Shown here one piece after another: positions 1 through 8,310 of a DNA stretch of 64,000 bases. How positions within the stretch are numbered: the first letter of the stretch is position 1; the number at the start of each line of letters is the position of its first letter. Position numbers and translations under genes: made by a program. Source of the stretch: WLXB01 sp040221475 (lineage in GTDB: Bacteria; Pseudomonadota; Alphaproteobacteria; Rhodospirillales; Rhodospirillaceae); assembly GCA_040221475.1 (NCBI GenBank), contig JAVKEJ010000053.1, forward strand, positions 620,001-684,000. The letters run 5' to 3'. Below the pieces are notes generated by a model that was not told the DNA's origin, made no database searches, and worked only from the letters and a program-made list of their open reading frames with translations.

Positions 1-1139
1 AGTTTATTGAAAAACCATTCCAGTCTGACCGGCTTTTGCTGTTCGTTGAACGTGCCATAGAGTCAGCCAAACTTCGCCGCGAAAACATTGAACTGAAAAC
101 GCGGGCTGGAAAACCCGAAGACCTTATTGGTAAATGCAATGCAATCGCTCATCTTAGTCGCACAATAGAGCGCGTTGGTCCGACGGGATCGCGAGTCTTA
201 ATCACCGGCGCCGCAGGCGCAGGCAAAGAAATTGTAGCGCGACTCATCCATAGAAACTCAAAGAGGTCTGAGGCTCCGTTCGTTGTTGTCAATTGTGCGT
301 CTTTGCAACCTGATCGCCTGAACGAGTTTCTGTTTGGTACTGGAGCGGGTGACACCGGTGGCGGACTGTTTGATCAAGCAGACGGCGGGACACTTCTTCT
401 TGATGAAGTCGCGGATATGCCGCTTGAAACCCAAAGCCGAATTATAAGAATTTTACAAGACCAACGCTTAGAGCGCGGGAATGGGCAAGGGGCAGTTGAA
501 GTCGATGTGCGGGTTATTGCCACCACGAACAGAGATCTAAAACGCGAAATTAAAGAAGGACGGTTTCGCGAAGAACTCTTTTATCGATTAGCTGTCGTCC
601 CCATTGAAGTCCCGTCGTTATCGGACAGAAGAGAAGATATTCCCGCGCTGGCCCGATATTTCATGGAGAAAGGCGCTCACACGGCAGGTATTCCTCCTCG
701 CAGCTTGGCGGAAGACGCGATTGCCGCTTTGCAAACGCACCCGTGGCCCGGAAATGCACGCCAGCTTCGCAACGTCATTGACTGGTTGCTTATTATGGCT
801 CCAGGGACATCGGACGATGCCATTCGTGCAGATATGTTGCCGGCTGATCTGTCAACAGACGCGCCACAAATGCTGCGCTTAGAACGCTCCGACGAAATCA
901 TGATGTTGCCGTTAAGAGAAGCGCGAGAAATGTTTGAACGGGAATACCTTATGGCGCAAGTCATCCGGTATGGTGGCAATATATCCAGGACCGCGGAATT
1001 CGTTGGCATGGAGCGCTCCGCTTTACACCGCAAACTTAAGTCTCTTGGGGTTACGACCGAGGTGCGCCTCCGCCGGGATGTGAACGTCGCCGAAGCTGAG
1101 TCAGGTGCCACCCAGCACAAGGACGGAGACAACCAATGA
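1..1139 (+). CDS. ntrX: NtrX-family response regulator (5' end outside window)
   Basis: This is the DNA-binding response regulator of the NtrY/NtrX pair, controlling nitrogen and redox responses. The reading frame is open to the left edge; its first visible residues carry a KPF motif, the end of a receiver domain, so the true start lies outside. An AAA+ domain follows with a Walker A variant GAAGAGKE and Walker B LLLDEV, then a Fis-type helix-turn-helix at the C-terminus (NISRTAEFVGMERSALHRKL). The sigma-54-contacting GAFTGA loop is not recognisable; the region reads EFLFGTGAGDTGGG. That argues against NtrC and for NtrX. The stop overlaps the trkA start (ATGA), so the two are translationally coupled, as in many alphaproteobacteria. 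Confidence 0.9.
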   Translation, partial: FIEKPFQSDRLLLFVERAIESAKLRRENIELKTRAGKPEDLIGKCNAIAHLSRTIERVGPTGSRVLITGAAGAGKEIVARLIHRNSKRSEAPFVVVNCASLQPDRLNEFLFGTGAGDTGGGLFDQADGGTLLLDEVADMPLETQSRIIRILQDQRLERGNGQGAVEVDVRVIATTNRDLKREIKEGRFREELFYRLAVVPIEVPSLSDRREDIPALARYFMEKGAHTAGIPPRSLAEDAIAALQTHPWPGNARQLRNVIDWLLIMAPGTSDDAIRADMLPADLSTDAPQMLRLERSDEIMMLPLREAREMFEREYLMAQVIRYGGNISRTAEFVGMERSALHRKLKSLGVTTEVRLRRDVNVAEAESGATQHKDGDNQ

Positions 1140-2512
1140 AAGTGGTCATCTGTGGTGCCGGTGAAGTTGGCTCTAACATTGCCCGTTATCTCGCAACTGA
1201 AGCAAACGATGTTACGGTCGTAGACCGCAGCCCCGAACTCATTCGACAGTTATCAGAATCTCTTGATGTGAAGGGCTTGGTTGGCCATGCCGCTCATCCA
1301 GATGTTCTGGAACGAGCCGGTATCAAGGATGCGGATATGATTATTGCTGTCACCCTGATGGATGAAGTGAATATGGTCGCCTGCCAGGTGGCCCACTCTT
1401 TGTTCGAAGTGCCGACAAAGATTGCGCGTATTCGCAGTCAAAGTTATCTCGCGCCGATGTGGTCCAGCCTCTTTTCTCGGGACAACCTACCAATCGATGT
1501 TGTGATTTCCCCTGAAATTGAGATTGCACGAGCCGTTACACGCCGCCTGGAAGTTCCTGGCGCTATGGACGTTATTCCCTTAGCCGACGATAAAGTGCGG
1601 CTGATCGGTGTGCGCATGACCGAAGACACCCCGCTGATCAACACACCGCTCCGACAACTCACAAGTTTATTTCCTGAAATGCAAATCATTGTTGTGGGTA
1701 TTAAGCGAGGCGATACATCAATCATTCCGCACGCCGAGGACGAAATGTTCCCCGGCGATGATGTGTATTTTGTGGTTGCATCTGATCAATGTGAGCGCGC
1801 TATGGCTGCTTTTGGTCATGAGGAGCCAGAAACAAGACGCGCAGTTATCTTTGGCGGCGGTAACATTGGCCTTTTTCTGGCTCAGGAATTGGAGCGTGCC
1901 CACCCCGAAATCAATCTCAAAATTATTGAGTTAAATAAAAATAGAGCATCGGTTATTTCCTCTCACCTTAAGGATACTGTCGTGTTGAACGGTAGTATTC
2001 TGGAACCTGAGATTCTTTACGAGGCGGGTGTCGATAAGGCGGAAACCGTTATTGCCGTTACTGAGGATGACGAGACAAACGTATTGTCTTCGCTTCTGGC
2101 TAAAAAATTCGGCGCACAGCGCGTTATTACATTGGTGAATAAGTCTACTTATAACCCCTTAATGGGGCCGCTCGGCATTGATGTTGTGGTAAATCCTCGC
2201 TCAATTACTGTCTCTCAAATCTTGTCTCACGTGCGGCGGGGGCGGGTGCATGCGGCGTATTCCGTACAGGAAAACTTTGGCGAACTTATCGTCGCTGACG
2301 CTATGGAAACATCCACGCTTGTTGGTAAGCCGCTGAAGGACGTTGACCTTCCTGGCAAGGCGAGGTTTGGTGCCATTATTCGGGATGGTCAAATCATCGT
2401 GCCACGCCCGCAAACAGTGGTCGAAGGTGGTGATCGCATCATTCTCTTTGCGGCGACTGAAGCTGTTAGAAGGATCGAGAAACTATTTTCCGTTCAGCTG
2501 GAATATTTTTAG
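1136..2512 (+). CDS. trkA: Trk potassium uptake regulatory protein TrkA
   Basis: TrkA is the cytoplasmic NAD(H)-binding gating subunit of the Trk K+ uptake system. The 458 residues match the usual family length and show two RCK halves. Each half has a Rossmann nucleotide motif: CGAGEVGSNIA near residue 6 and FGGGNIGLFLA near residue 239, each followed by a C-terminal RCK_C segment. No membrane segment is present, as expected, because the TrkH/TrkG channel is a separate protein, not in this window. The start codon overlaps the ntrX stop, a standard alphaproteobacterial arrangement. Confidence 0.95.
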   Translation: MKVVICGAGEVGSNIARYLATEANDVTVVDRSPELIRQLSESLDVKGLVGHAAHPDVLERAGIKDADMIIAVTLMDEVNMVACQVAHSLFEVPTKIARIRSQSYLAPMWSSLFSRDNLPIDVVISPEIEIARAVTRRLEVPGAMDVIPLADDKVRLIGVRMTEDTPLINTPLRQLTSLFPEMQIIVVGIKRGDTSIIPHAEDEMFPGDDVYFVVASDQCERAMAAFGHEEPETRRAVIFGGGNIGLFLAQELERAHPEINLKIIELNKNRASVISSHLKDTVVLNGSILEPEILYEAGVDKAETVIAVTEDDETNVLSSLLAKKFGAQRVITLVNKSTYNPLMGPLGIDVVVNPRSITVSQILSHVRRGRVHAAYSVQENFGELIVADAMETSTLVGKPLKDVDLPGKARFGAIIRDGQIIVPRPQTVVEGGDRIILFAATEAVRRIEKLFSVQLEYF

Positions 2513-2518
2513 AACGCT

Positions 2519-3400
2519 ATGACTCGTCTCGCTTATGTAAACGGAAGATACGAACCGCAAATTAGCGCGTCCGTCTCCATTGAAGATCGTGGTTTCCAAT
2601 TCGCTGATGGCGTGTATGAAGTTGTCGCCATATGGAACGGCTGCGCTGTTGATTTCAAACCACATATGGACCGTCTGGAACGGTCTATGGCAGAACTTAG
2701 CTTTCCGAACCCTCCTTCTGCACGGGCACTGACTGTTGTTAGCCGGGAAATCCTGCGGCGCAATAAAGTGACGAATGGCATACTTTACATACAGATCAAT
2801 CGTGGAACGGCACCCCGCAATCACCCATTTCCGGGTAACGACGTAAAATGCTCAGTTGTGATGACCGTTCGTCCTGGCCTGGGGCCAAGTAATGCACAGG
2901 CAGAGCAGGGGGTCTCACTTACGGTTCAAGATGACCTGCGATGGAAAAGGCGGGATATCAAGTCAGTCGGTCTGTTGCCCAATGTGCTCACAAAACAAGC
3001 GGCAAAACAGGCCAAAGCGTTTGAGGCGCTTTTGATTGACCCAGATGGCACGGTTACGGAAGCCAGTGCTGCCAATGTGTGGATCGTCGATAAGGAGGGC
3101 GTTTTAGTGACACGCCCCCTTGGGCCCGAGATTCTGGGTGGGATAACCAGATTGCGCGTCATGCAACTGGCCGAAGCAGCCGGCTATCCCGTCAAAGAAG
3201 CTGTCTTCACACTTACAGACGTCCTTGAAGCAAGAGAGGTTTTCTTAACAGGGACGACCACCTTCGTGCTCCCTGTGGTTCAAATTGATGACAGCATCGT
3301 GGCCAATGGTCATCCAGGTGAAATCGCCCGCGACCTGCGAGATCGCTATCAGTCTTTTTTATGTACATTGGATCGCGTTACCAGTTGGTCGGGTGTTTAA
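2519..3400 (+). CDS. dat: D-amino acid aminotransferase (class IV)
   Basis: A PLP-dependent fold type IV aminotransferase, probably interconverting D-alanine/2-oxoglutarate and D-glutamate/pyruvate for peptidoglycan precursors. The family signature IEDRGFQFADGVYEV is at residues 21-35. QINRGTAPRNHPFP at 92-105 is typical of D-amino acid rather than branched-chain enzymes. The PLP lysine is K148 in DIKSVGLLPN, and the EASAANVW motif follows. Length (293) is normal. It begins 6 nt after trkA. A branched-chain or aminodeoxychorismate-lyase role is a weaker alternative. Confidence 0.85.
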   Translation: MTRLAYVNGRYEPQISASVSIEDRGFQFADGVYEVVAIWNGCAVDFKPHMDRLERSMAELSFPNPPSARALTVVSREILRRNKVTNGILYIQINRGTAPRNHPFPGNDVKCSVVMTVRPGLGPSNAQAEQGVSLTVQDDLRWKRRDIKSVGLLPNVLTKQAAKQAKAFEALLIDPDGTVTEASAANVWIVDKEGVLVTRPLGPEILGGITRLRVMQLAEAAGYPVKEAVFTLTDVLEAREVFLTGTTTFVLPVVQIDDSIVANGHPGEIARDLRDRYQSFLCTLDRVTSWSGV

Positions 3401-3407
3401 AGTAAAC

Positions 3408-4070
3408 GTGCTGCCTTCACCCAAAACCTTACCCAAACCCGCAGCATTATTGTTCGATTGGGACGGCACGCTGGTTGATACGCACCCGGTATTAGCGGCG
3501 GCTATGAACCATACGCTTGAAGCCTTTGGCCGAACTCCTTGGACCTATGAACAATGGGAAAACTGGTTAGGACTGTCTGCGCGAGATGCCTTTCCGAAAG
3601 AGTTTGGTGACAACTGGGAAGCAGCGCGGGACATTTATCTTAAATCCTATGGCACGCTGCACCTTCAGCGCATCAAAGAAAAGGATTGCGCTGAAGAATT
3701 ACTGCTCTCGTTAAGCCTTCAGCCTGTCTATATGGCTTTGGTTAGCAACAAGACGGGGCACTACCTAAGAACTGAGGTCAACCATTTCGGCTGGCAAAAC
3801 AACTTTGGAGCTGTGATTGGTTCCGGCGATAGCGCCCAGGATAAACCGGCAACGGACCCGGTCTATGATGCCCTGCGGCCAGCAAACCTCAGGCCAAATC
3901 CAAACATCTGGTTTATCGGCGATAATGATATCGATGTGGCCTGTGGTCGTGCTGCAAATTGCACGACAATATTGGTTGGAGATGGCTATCCAGACTCATC
4001 TCCAGACCACCGCGTTGCCGACTTAAAAGCCTTGAGGGGCTTGATTCTCAGCGCTCTTAACCCAAGGTAG
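3408..4070 (+). CDS. HAD-superfamily phosphatase
   Basis: A haloacid-dehalogenase-type phosphatase resembling phosphoglycolate phosphatase; the substrate is not evident. Motif I is FDWDGTLVD with both catalytic aspartates, motif II is a Ser/Thr in LVSNKTG, and motif IV is FIGDNDIDVACG. The open frame extends upstream into dat, but those residues have no family resemblance. The GTG at 3408, just after the dat stop, places motif I about 15 residues in and gives about 220 residues, so I use it. It sits between dat and hfq, a common alphaproteobacterial location for this uncharacterised HAD protein. Confidence 0.8.
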   Translation: MLPSPKTLPKPAALLFDWDGTLVDTHPVLAAAMNHTLEAFGRTPWTYEQWENWLGLSARDAFPKEFGDNWEAARDIYLKSYGTLHLQRIKEKDCAEELLLSLSLQPVYMALVSNKTGHYLRTEVNHFGWQNNFGAVIGSGDSAQDKPATDPVYDALRPANLRPNPNIWFIGDNDIDVACGRAANCTTILVGDGYPDSSPDHRVADLKALRGLILSALNPR

Positions 4071-4189
4071 AGTATACTTCGGTTCCAACTGTGGTTGACC
4101 CGATCGCGCGAAACCTTCTAGATACGGGGGCAAGTCCGTGCAGCGACAACGCCACTGGACAATAAATAAATTAAAACAAGGGCTTAACA

Positions 4190-4462
4190 ATGTCTGGCGA
4201 AAAATCACAAAACGTTCAGGACGTCTTTCTCAATACAATTCGCAAGAATAAGATCCCAGTCACTGTATTTTTGATTAATGGCGTCAAACTTCAGGGAATT
4301 GTTACATGGTTTGATAACTTCTCGATGCTTCTGCGACGAGATGGACACACCCAACTTGTTTATAAACACGCCATATCGACCGTAATGCCGTCTGGCCCGC
4401 TTCAATTGTTTGAACCTGAGACCGACGACGAGACCGGCAAGTCAGAAGAGGCAGCCGAATAG
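4190..4462 (+). CDS. hfq: RNA chaperone Hfq
   Basis: Hfq forms a hexameric ring that anneals small RNAs to mRNAs. The Sm1 motif (VTVFLINGVKLQGIVTWFDN) and the Sm2 motif (YKHAISTVMP) are intact, and the acidic tail is typical of alphaproteobacterial Hfq. Length is 90 residues. A ribosome site AAGGGC lies just before the ATG. The 119-nt gap upstream probably holds its own promoter. hflX starts two bases after the stop, a pairing conserved across proteobacteria. Confidence 0.97.
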   Translation: MSGEKSQNVQDVFLNTIRKNKIPVTVFLINGVKLQGIVTWFDNFSMLLRRDGHTQLVYKHAISTVMPSGPLQLFEPETDDETGKSEEAAE

Positions 4463-4464
4463 GC

Positions 4465-5799
4465 TTGCACATTTTAGTGACCACAAAAGACCAAAAGTCA
4501 GACACCTACTCAACTGAGATTGCCAAAACACGGACCATCGTCCTCCATCCAGAATTTCCTGCTGGCTCGGGGTCTGAGGATGCTCGGGCGCGTCTGGACG
4601 AAGCTTGCGGCCTCGCGCTCGCAATTAACTTAGATATTGTCCACGCCGAACACTTGGTTGTCTCAAAACCACGCCCTTCGACACTGTTCGGCAAAGGCGT
4701 GGTTGAGCGCTTTGCTGATCTAATAGAAGGTTTGGAAGTTGACCTTGTTATTGCTGACCACAGCCTGTCGCCGGGTCAACAACGTAACCTAGAGCGCGCC
4801 TGGAAAACCAAAGTTATTGATCGGACTGGACTGATCTTGGAGATCTTTGGCGAACGCGCGAGAACACGCGAGGGTCAACTGCAGGTGGAACTGGCGCATC
4901 TGACCTATCAGAAAAGCCGCCTGGTCCGTAGTTGGACTCACTTGGAGCGCCAGCGTGGTGGTTCTGGGTTTCTTGGTGGCCCTGGTGAAACCCAAATCGA
5001 AATTGACCGGCGACTTATTGGGGACCGGATCACGCGTCTGAAAAAAGAACTCGAGAAAGTTGTGCGCACGCGTGACCTGCACCGGGCAGCGCGTAAGCGG
5101 GTGCCGTATCCCATTGTTGCCTTGGTTGGGTACACCAACGCTGGTAAATCGACACTTTTCAACACACTCACAAATGCTCAAGTCTACGCCAAAGATCAAC
5201 TGTTTGCGACATTGGACCCAACCATGCGCGCCGTTGTCTTACCCTCAGGTCGTCGTGTGATTTTGTCTGACACGGTCGGATTTGTTTCTGATCTGCCCCA
5301 CGAGTTGGTCGCTGCGTTTAGGGCGACCCTAGAAGAAGTTACTGAGGCAGATGTTATTGTGCATGTACGCGATATCTCTCATGCGGAAAGCGAAGATCAA
5401 AAGCGGGATGTGGAAGAGGTCTTGTCCCGCATGGATATTGTATCGAGCGATGATCACCCCATTCTTGAAGTTTTGAATAAGGTTGACTTAGTTAATGCTT
5501 CAGCCCGCAGCCTGATCGAAACCGAAGAAAAAAGCACGTCTGCACCGTTGTTTGTGTCTGGTTTAACCGGTGAGGGGACGAATGATGTATTGGCCGCGAT
5601 TGATCGCATTATATCGAGCGGGCGTCGTGAGCTTGGCGTTGCGGTACCCGTCGCTGATGGTAAAACCCTCGCCTGGCTGTATCGCAAAGGAGAAGTTATC
5701 GCTCGTAAAGACGGTGATGATGAAACAACTTTAACGGTTCTTCTTGATCACGCAGATGCGGACCGGCTATCGGCCAACAACGCTGTGCGAGTTCTGTGA
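4465..5799 (+). CDS. hflX: Ribosome-associated GTPase HflX
   Basis: HflX is a GTPase that binds the 50S subunit and helps split stalled or stressed ribosomes. The N-terminal HflX domain ends in the signature GGSGFLGGPGETQIEIDRR at about 165-183. The GTPase domain has G1 GYTNAGKST at 222-230, G3 DTVGF at 269-273 and G4 NKVD. Length 444 is normal. The start shown is TTG, two bases after hfq; a GTG at 4477 is an equally possible start. The stop overlaps the next start (GTGA). Confidence 0.93.
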   Translation: MHILVTTKDQKSDTYSTEIAKTRTIVLHPEFPAGSGSEDARARLDEACGLALAINLDIVHAEHLVVSKPRPSTLFGKGVVERFADLIEGLEVDLVIADHSLSPGQQRNLERAWKTKVIDRTGLILEIFGERARTREGQLQVELAHLTYQKSRLVRSWTHLERQRGGSGFLGGPGETQIEIDRRLIGDRITRLKKELEKVVRTRDLHRAARKRVPYPIVALVGYTNAGKSTLFNTLTNAQVYAKDQLFATLDPTMRAVVLPSGRRVILSDTVGFVSDLPHELVAAFRATLEEVTEADVIVHVRDISHAESEDQKRDVEEVLSRMDIVSSDDHPILEVLNKVDLVNASARSLIETEEKSTSAPLFVSGLTGEGTNDVLAAIDRIISSGRRELGVAVPVADGKTLAWLYRKGEVIARKDGDDETTLTVLLDHADADRLSANNAVRVL

Positions 5800-6611
5800 C
5801 AGATGTAGTAGACCTTCTTCATCATCGAAACGCCGTTGATGAACTGCTGAGATCGGTTTCTGAAACTACAATTCTGCCACGTTACCAGACTCTTTCCGAA
5901 GATCAGATTAAAACCAAATCCAGTCCAGGTGATTTGGTCACCATTGCTGATGAAGAAGCTGAGCTGCATCTGACAGCGGGTTTAAAAGAATTGTTGCCAG
6001 GGTCTGCCGTAGTTGGTGAAGAAGCCGTTGCGGCTGACCCCTCTGTGTTAGAGCGCTTAACCCGCCCAGGACTGACCTGGGTCATTGACCCAATTGATGG
6101 CACCGCAAACTTTGTTGCAGGTAAGCCTGGATTTGGTGTGATCATAGCCCTAGTGCAGAATGGTGACACCGTCATGGGCTGGATTCATAATCCACTTGAA
6201 TCTAAAACCCTTTGGGCCGCGCAAGGGCAGGGCGCTTGGGTGGACTCTCAGAACGTAACCGTTGCGACGGCGGAGTCGCCGGTTGACGTGTCGTCGATGA
6301 CAGCAGCGTTGTACCACCGAGCCTTTCGATCCGCTGTCTCCGGCTTTGGCTCAACAACGCTGATTGGCAGTGCGGCTCACGTATACTGGGGCGTTGCCAC
6401 CGGCACGACGCATGTCTCGAGTTTCAGTCGGTTGATGCCGTGGGATCACGCGGCTGGCGTTCTTATCCATCAGGAGGCGGGTGGTCATTCAGCCCTGCTA
6501 GATGGTACAGCCTACAAGCCAACAGAATGGAAACATCGAGGTGTTCTCAGTGCACCGACACGAGAGATTTGGAAAGCCGTGCGGGCTTTAGCCGATGAGA
6601 CTAAAACTTAG
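5796..6611 (+). CDS. Inositol monophosphatase family protein
   Basis: A Mg2+/Li+-type phosphomonoesterase. Both family metal-binding motifs are present: GEEAV followed by DPIDGTANFVAGKPGFG in the middle, and MPWDHAAGVLIHQEAGG near the C-terminus. Length is 271. The GTG start overlaps the hflX stop, which supports this start and an operon with hfq-hflX. The substrate cannot be read: candidates are inositol-1-phosphate, histidinol phosphate or 3'-phosphoadenosine-5'-phosphate. Confidence 0.85.
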   Translation: MTDVVDLLHHRNAVDELLRSVSETTILPRYQTLSEDQIKTKSSPGDLVTIADEEAELHLTAGLKELLPGSAVVGEEAVAADPSVLERLTRPGLTWVIDPIDGTANFVAGKPGFGVIIALVQNGDTVMGWIHNPLESKTLWAAQGQGAWVDSQNVTVATAESPVDVSSMTAALYHRAFRSAVSGFGSTTLIGSAAHVYWGVATGTTHVSSFSRLMPWDHAAGVLIHQEAGGHSALLDGTAYKPTEWKHRGVLSAPTREIWKAVRALADETKT

Positions 6612-6633
6612 GATAAAACTTAGTTTAAAATGA

Positions 6634-7278
6634 TTAGACGCCGGGCGATGTTGGCAAACTTTTGGCCGTCAGTTGTAAAGTTAGCTTAGGCACCGGCTGA
6701 CGGAACGAGGTCATATTCCAGTCATAGATTGTATATCCAGGCGTCGGTGCTCGCCGGACCGACATAGCGTTATGACTCAAAACCTCAGCATCAGTGACGA
6801 CGCGGACAAGACCTTTTGTTCTTAATCCAATGGCCTCAAGTTGGTCCGCCTGGTTTTTCCCAGCCCCCGTACCAAAAAAGTTAACTGTGCCATCTTCTGC
6901 TGCGCGAATTTGGAAAATGCGGGCGTTTCGTCGCACAAAACTTAATAGCTGTGTTTCTGTGAATTGACCCTGACGATCATACCGCACTTGATAGCGGCCG
7001 GAGCCAAGGCTCACAACCGACTCAAAATAGCCATCCGCTTTTAATCCAGCCAGGAACGCCGCAGCCTGTTCCGAGGCGGCCTCTCTGTCGATCTCACCGC
7101 GGGTCAATTGGCCATAAAGAGGAGCCCAGGTGAGTTGGCCGACATAGGAAATGCCATAGCCGCCATTTTTAGTAAGGCGAATTTCGGCGCTGTATTCATC
7201 AGGCACGAAGCAGGATGCCAGAGGGAGCAGCATCACCACTGCAATAAAGCGCTTCACGTTTTTTACAAACACCGTCAT
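6634..7278 (-). CDS. Predicted lipoprotein of unknown function
   Basis: A 214-residue protein with a lipoprotein signal peptide: basic N-terminus, hydrophobic core and lipobox LASC near residues 20-23, so it is probably anchored to a periplasm-facing membrane. The mature part (YSAEIRLTKNGGYGISYVG onward) looks like a small beta-rich domain; I do not recognise a named family. Its start overlaps the mazG stop by four bases (ATGA), so it is translated from the mazG message. It converges with the phosphatase gene at 5796, leaving only 22 nt between stops. Confidence 0.75.
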   Translation of the reverse strand: MTVFVKNVKRFIAVVMLLPLASCFVPDEYSAEIRLTKNGGYGISYVGQLTWAPLYGQLTRGEIDREAASEQAAAFLAGLKADGYFESVVSLGSGRYQVRYDRQGQFTETQLLSFVRRNARIFQIRAAEDGTVNFFGTGAGKNQADQLEAIGLRTKGLVRVVTDAEVLSHNAMSVRRAPTPGYTIYDWNMTSFRQPVPKLTLQLTAKSLPTSPGV

Positions 7279-8090
7279 TTAATCGCTTCCGTTTTGGCGC
7301 GCTGCCAGAGGGCTTCCATTTCATCCAAGGTCGCATCTTGAGGCATTTTGCCCTGTTCGGCTAGCATGCCTTCAATAAAGCGAAAACGCCGTTCGAATTT
7401 CAGGTTGGTCTGTCGCAATGCAGAGCCGGGCTCAACTTTTACCTTGCGTGCAAGATTGACCACAGCAAATAGCAGGTCACCTAATTCATCCTCAACACGC
7501 TGTGGCGTTGCTCCGGCCTTCACTTCAGCTTCGAGTTCGTCGATTTCTTCTCTGATTTTATCAAACACAGGCGTGGCATCGGGCCAATCAAACCCAACCC
7601 GCGCAGCGCGTTTCTGAAGTTTTTCCGCCCGCTTCAGTGCGGGCAGGGCCGTCGGCACATCGTCGAGAATGCTTGGCGTACTGTGACCAGAATCAGCCGC
7701 TTTTTTGTCGGCCCGCTCTTTCGCTTTTATCGCTTCCCAGGACTCCGTCTGGGCGCTTGAATCTGCTATCACCGCATCCGCGAAGACATGGGGGTGCCGT
7801 CGGATCATCTTGCGACACACCGCCTCGACAACATCGCCGAAATCAAAGAGTTTCTGCTCTTCGGCCATACGAGCATGAAACACGGCCTGGAACAGCAAAT
7901 CGCCCAGTTCATCTTTCAATGCGGGCATGTCGCCACGCGCAATCGCGTCGGCCACCTCGTAAGCTTCTTCGATGGTGTAGGGCGCTATAGATTTAAAATC
8001 CTGCTCAACATCCCATGGACAGCCGGTTTCGGGGTGCCTGAGTTGGGCCATTATATCGAGTAAATCGCTAACCGAAGGACGTTTTTCCAT
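7275..8090 (-). CDS. mazG: Nucleoside triphosphate pyrophosphohydrolase MazG
   Basis: MazG hydrolyses (d)NTPs to monophosphates and pyrophosphate, a house-cleaning and stress function. Two tandem MazG domains are visible: the first from LRHPETGCPWDVEQDFKSI with metal-binding EEAYE and DELGDLLFQ, the second around EEIDELEAE and DELGDLLFAVVNLAR. I choose the ATG at 8090, which puts LRHPETGCPWD close to the N-terminus as in the family and has AAGGTAAG upstream; the frame is open to a TTG at 8126 and an ATG at 8117 without a good ribosome site. Confidence 0.92.
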   Translation of the reverse strand: MEKRPSVSDLLDIMAQLRHPETGCPWDVEQDFKSIAPYTIEEAYEVADAIARGDMPALKDELGDLLFQAVFHARMAEEQKLFDFGDVVEAVCRKMIRRHPHVFADAVIADSSAQTESWEAIKAKERADKKAADSGHSTPSILDDVPTALPALKRAEKLQKRAARVGFDWPDATPVFDKIREEIDELEAEVKAGATPQRVEDELGDLLFAVVNLARKVKVEPGSALRQTNLKFERRFRFIEGMLAEQGKMPQDATLDEMEALWQRAKTEAIK

Positions 8091-8145
8091 AGCTAAGGAC
8101 TTACCTTGTGCAGGCATCGGGATCAATAAATTGTGTAAAAACCAT

Positions 8146-8188
8146 GGATAAGCAAAGACTTATCCGCTCAACGCTAGATTATAGCGTT
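8146..8188. promoter_or_regulatory. Two adjacent perfect inverted repeats
   Basis: In the divergent space between mazG and the 998-residue surface protein are two perfect palindromes: GGATAAG-6 nt-CTTATCC (8146-8165) and AACGCTA-5 nt-TAGCGTT (8170-8188). Each could be an operator half-site pair or an RNA hairpin. No T-run follows, so intrinsic termination is unlikely. The function is not known. Confidence 0.45.
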
Positions 8189-8310
8189 CCCCGTCTATCA
8201 GTAGTAACGTATCGGTATGTGAGGCTCGGAAGATTTTAGATAATCTGACAGTGTTATATTTTAAGCTGATATGCACAGGCTAATACCATAGTTGCAATTG
8301 GCAACGGGGG

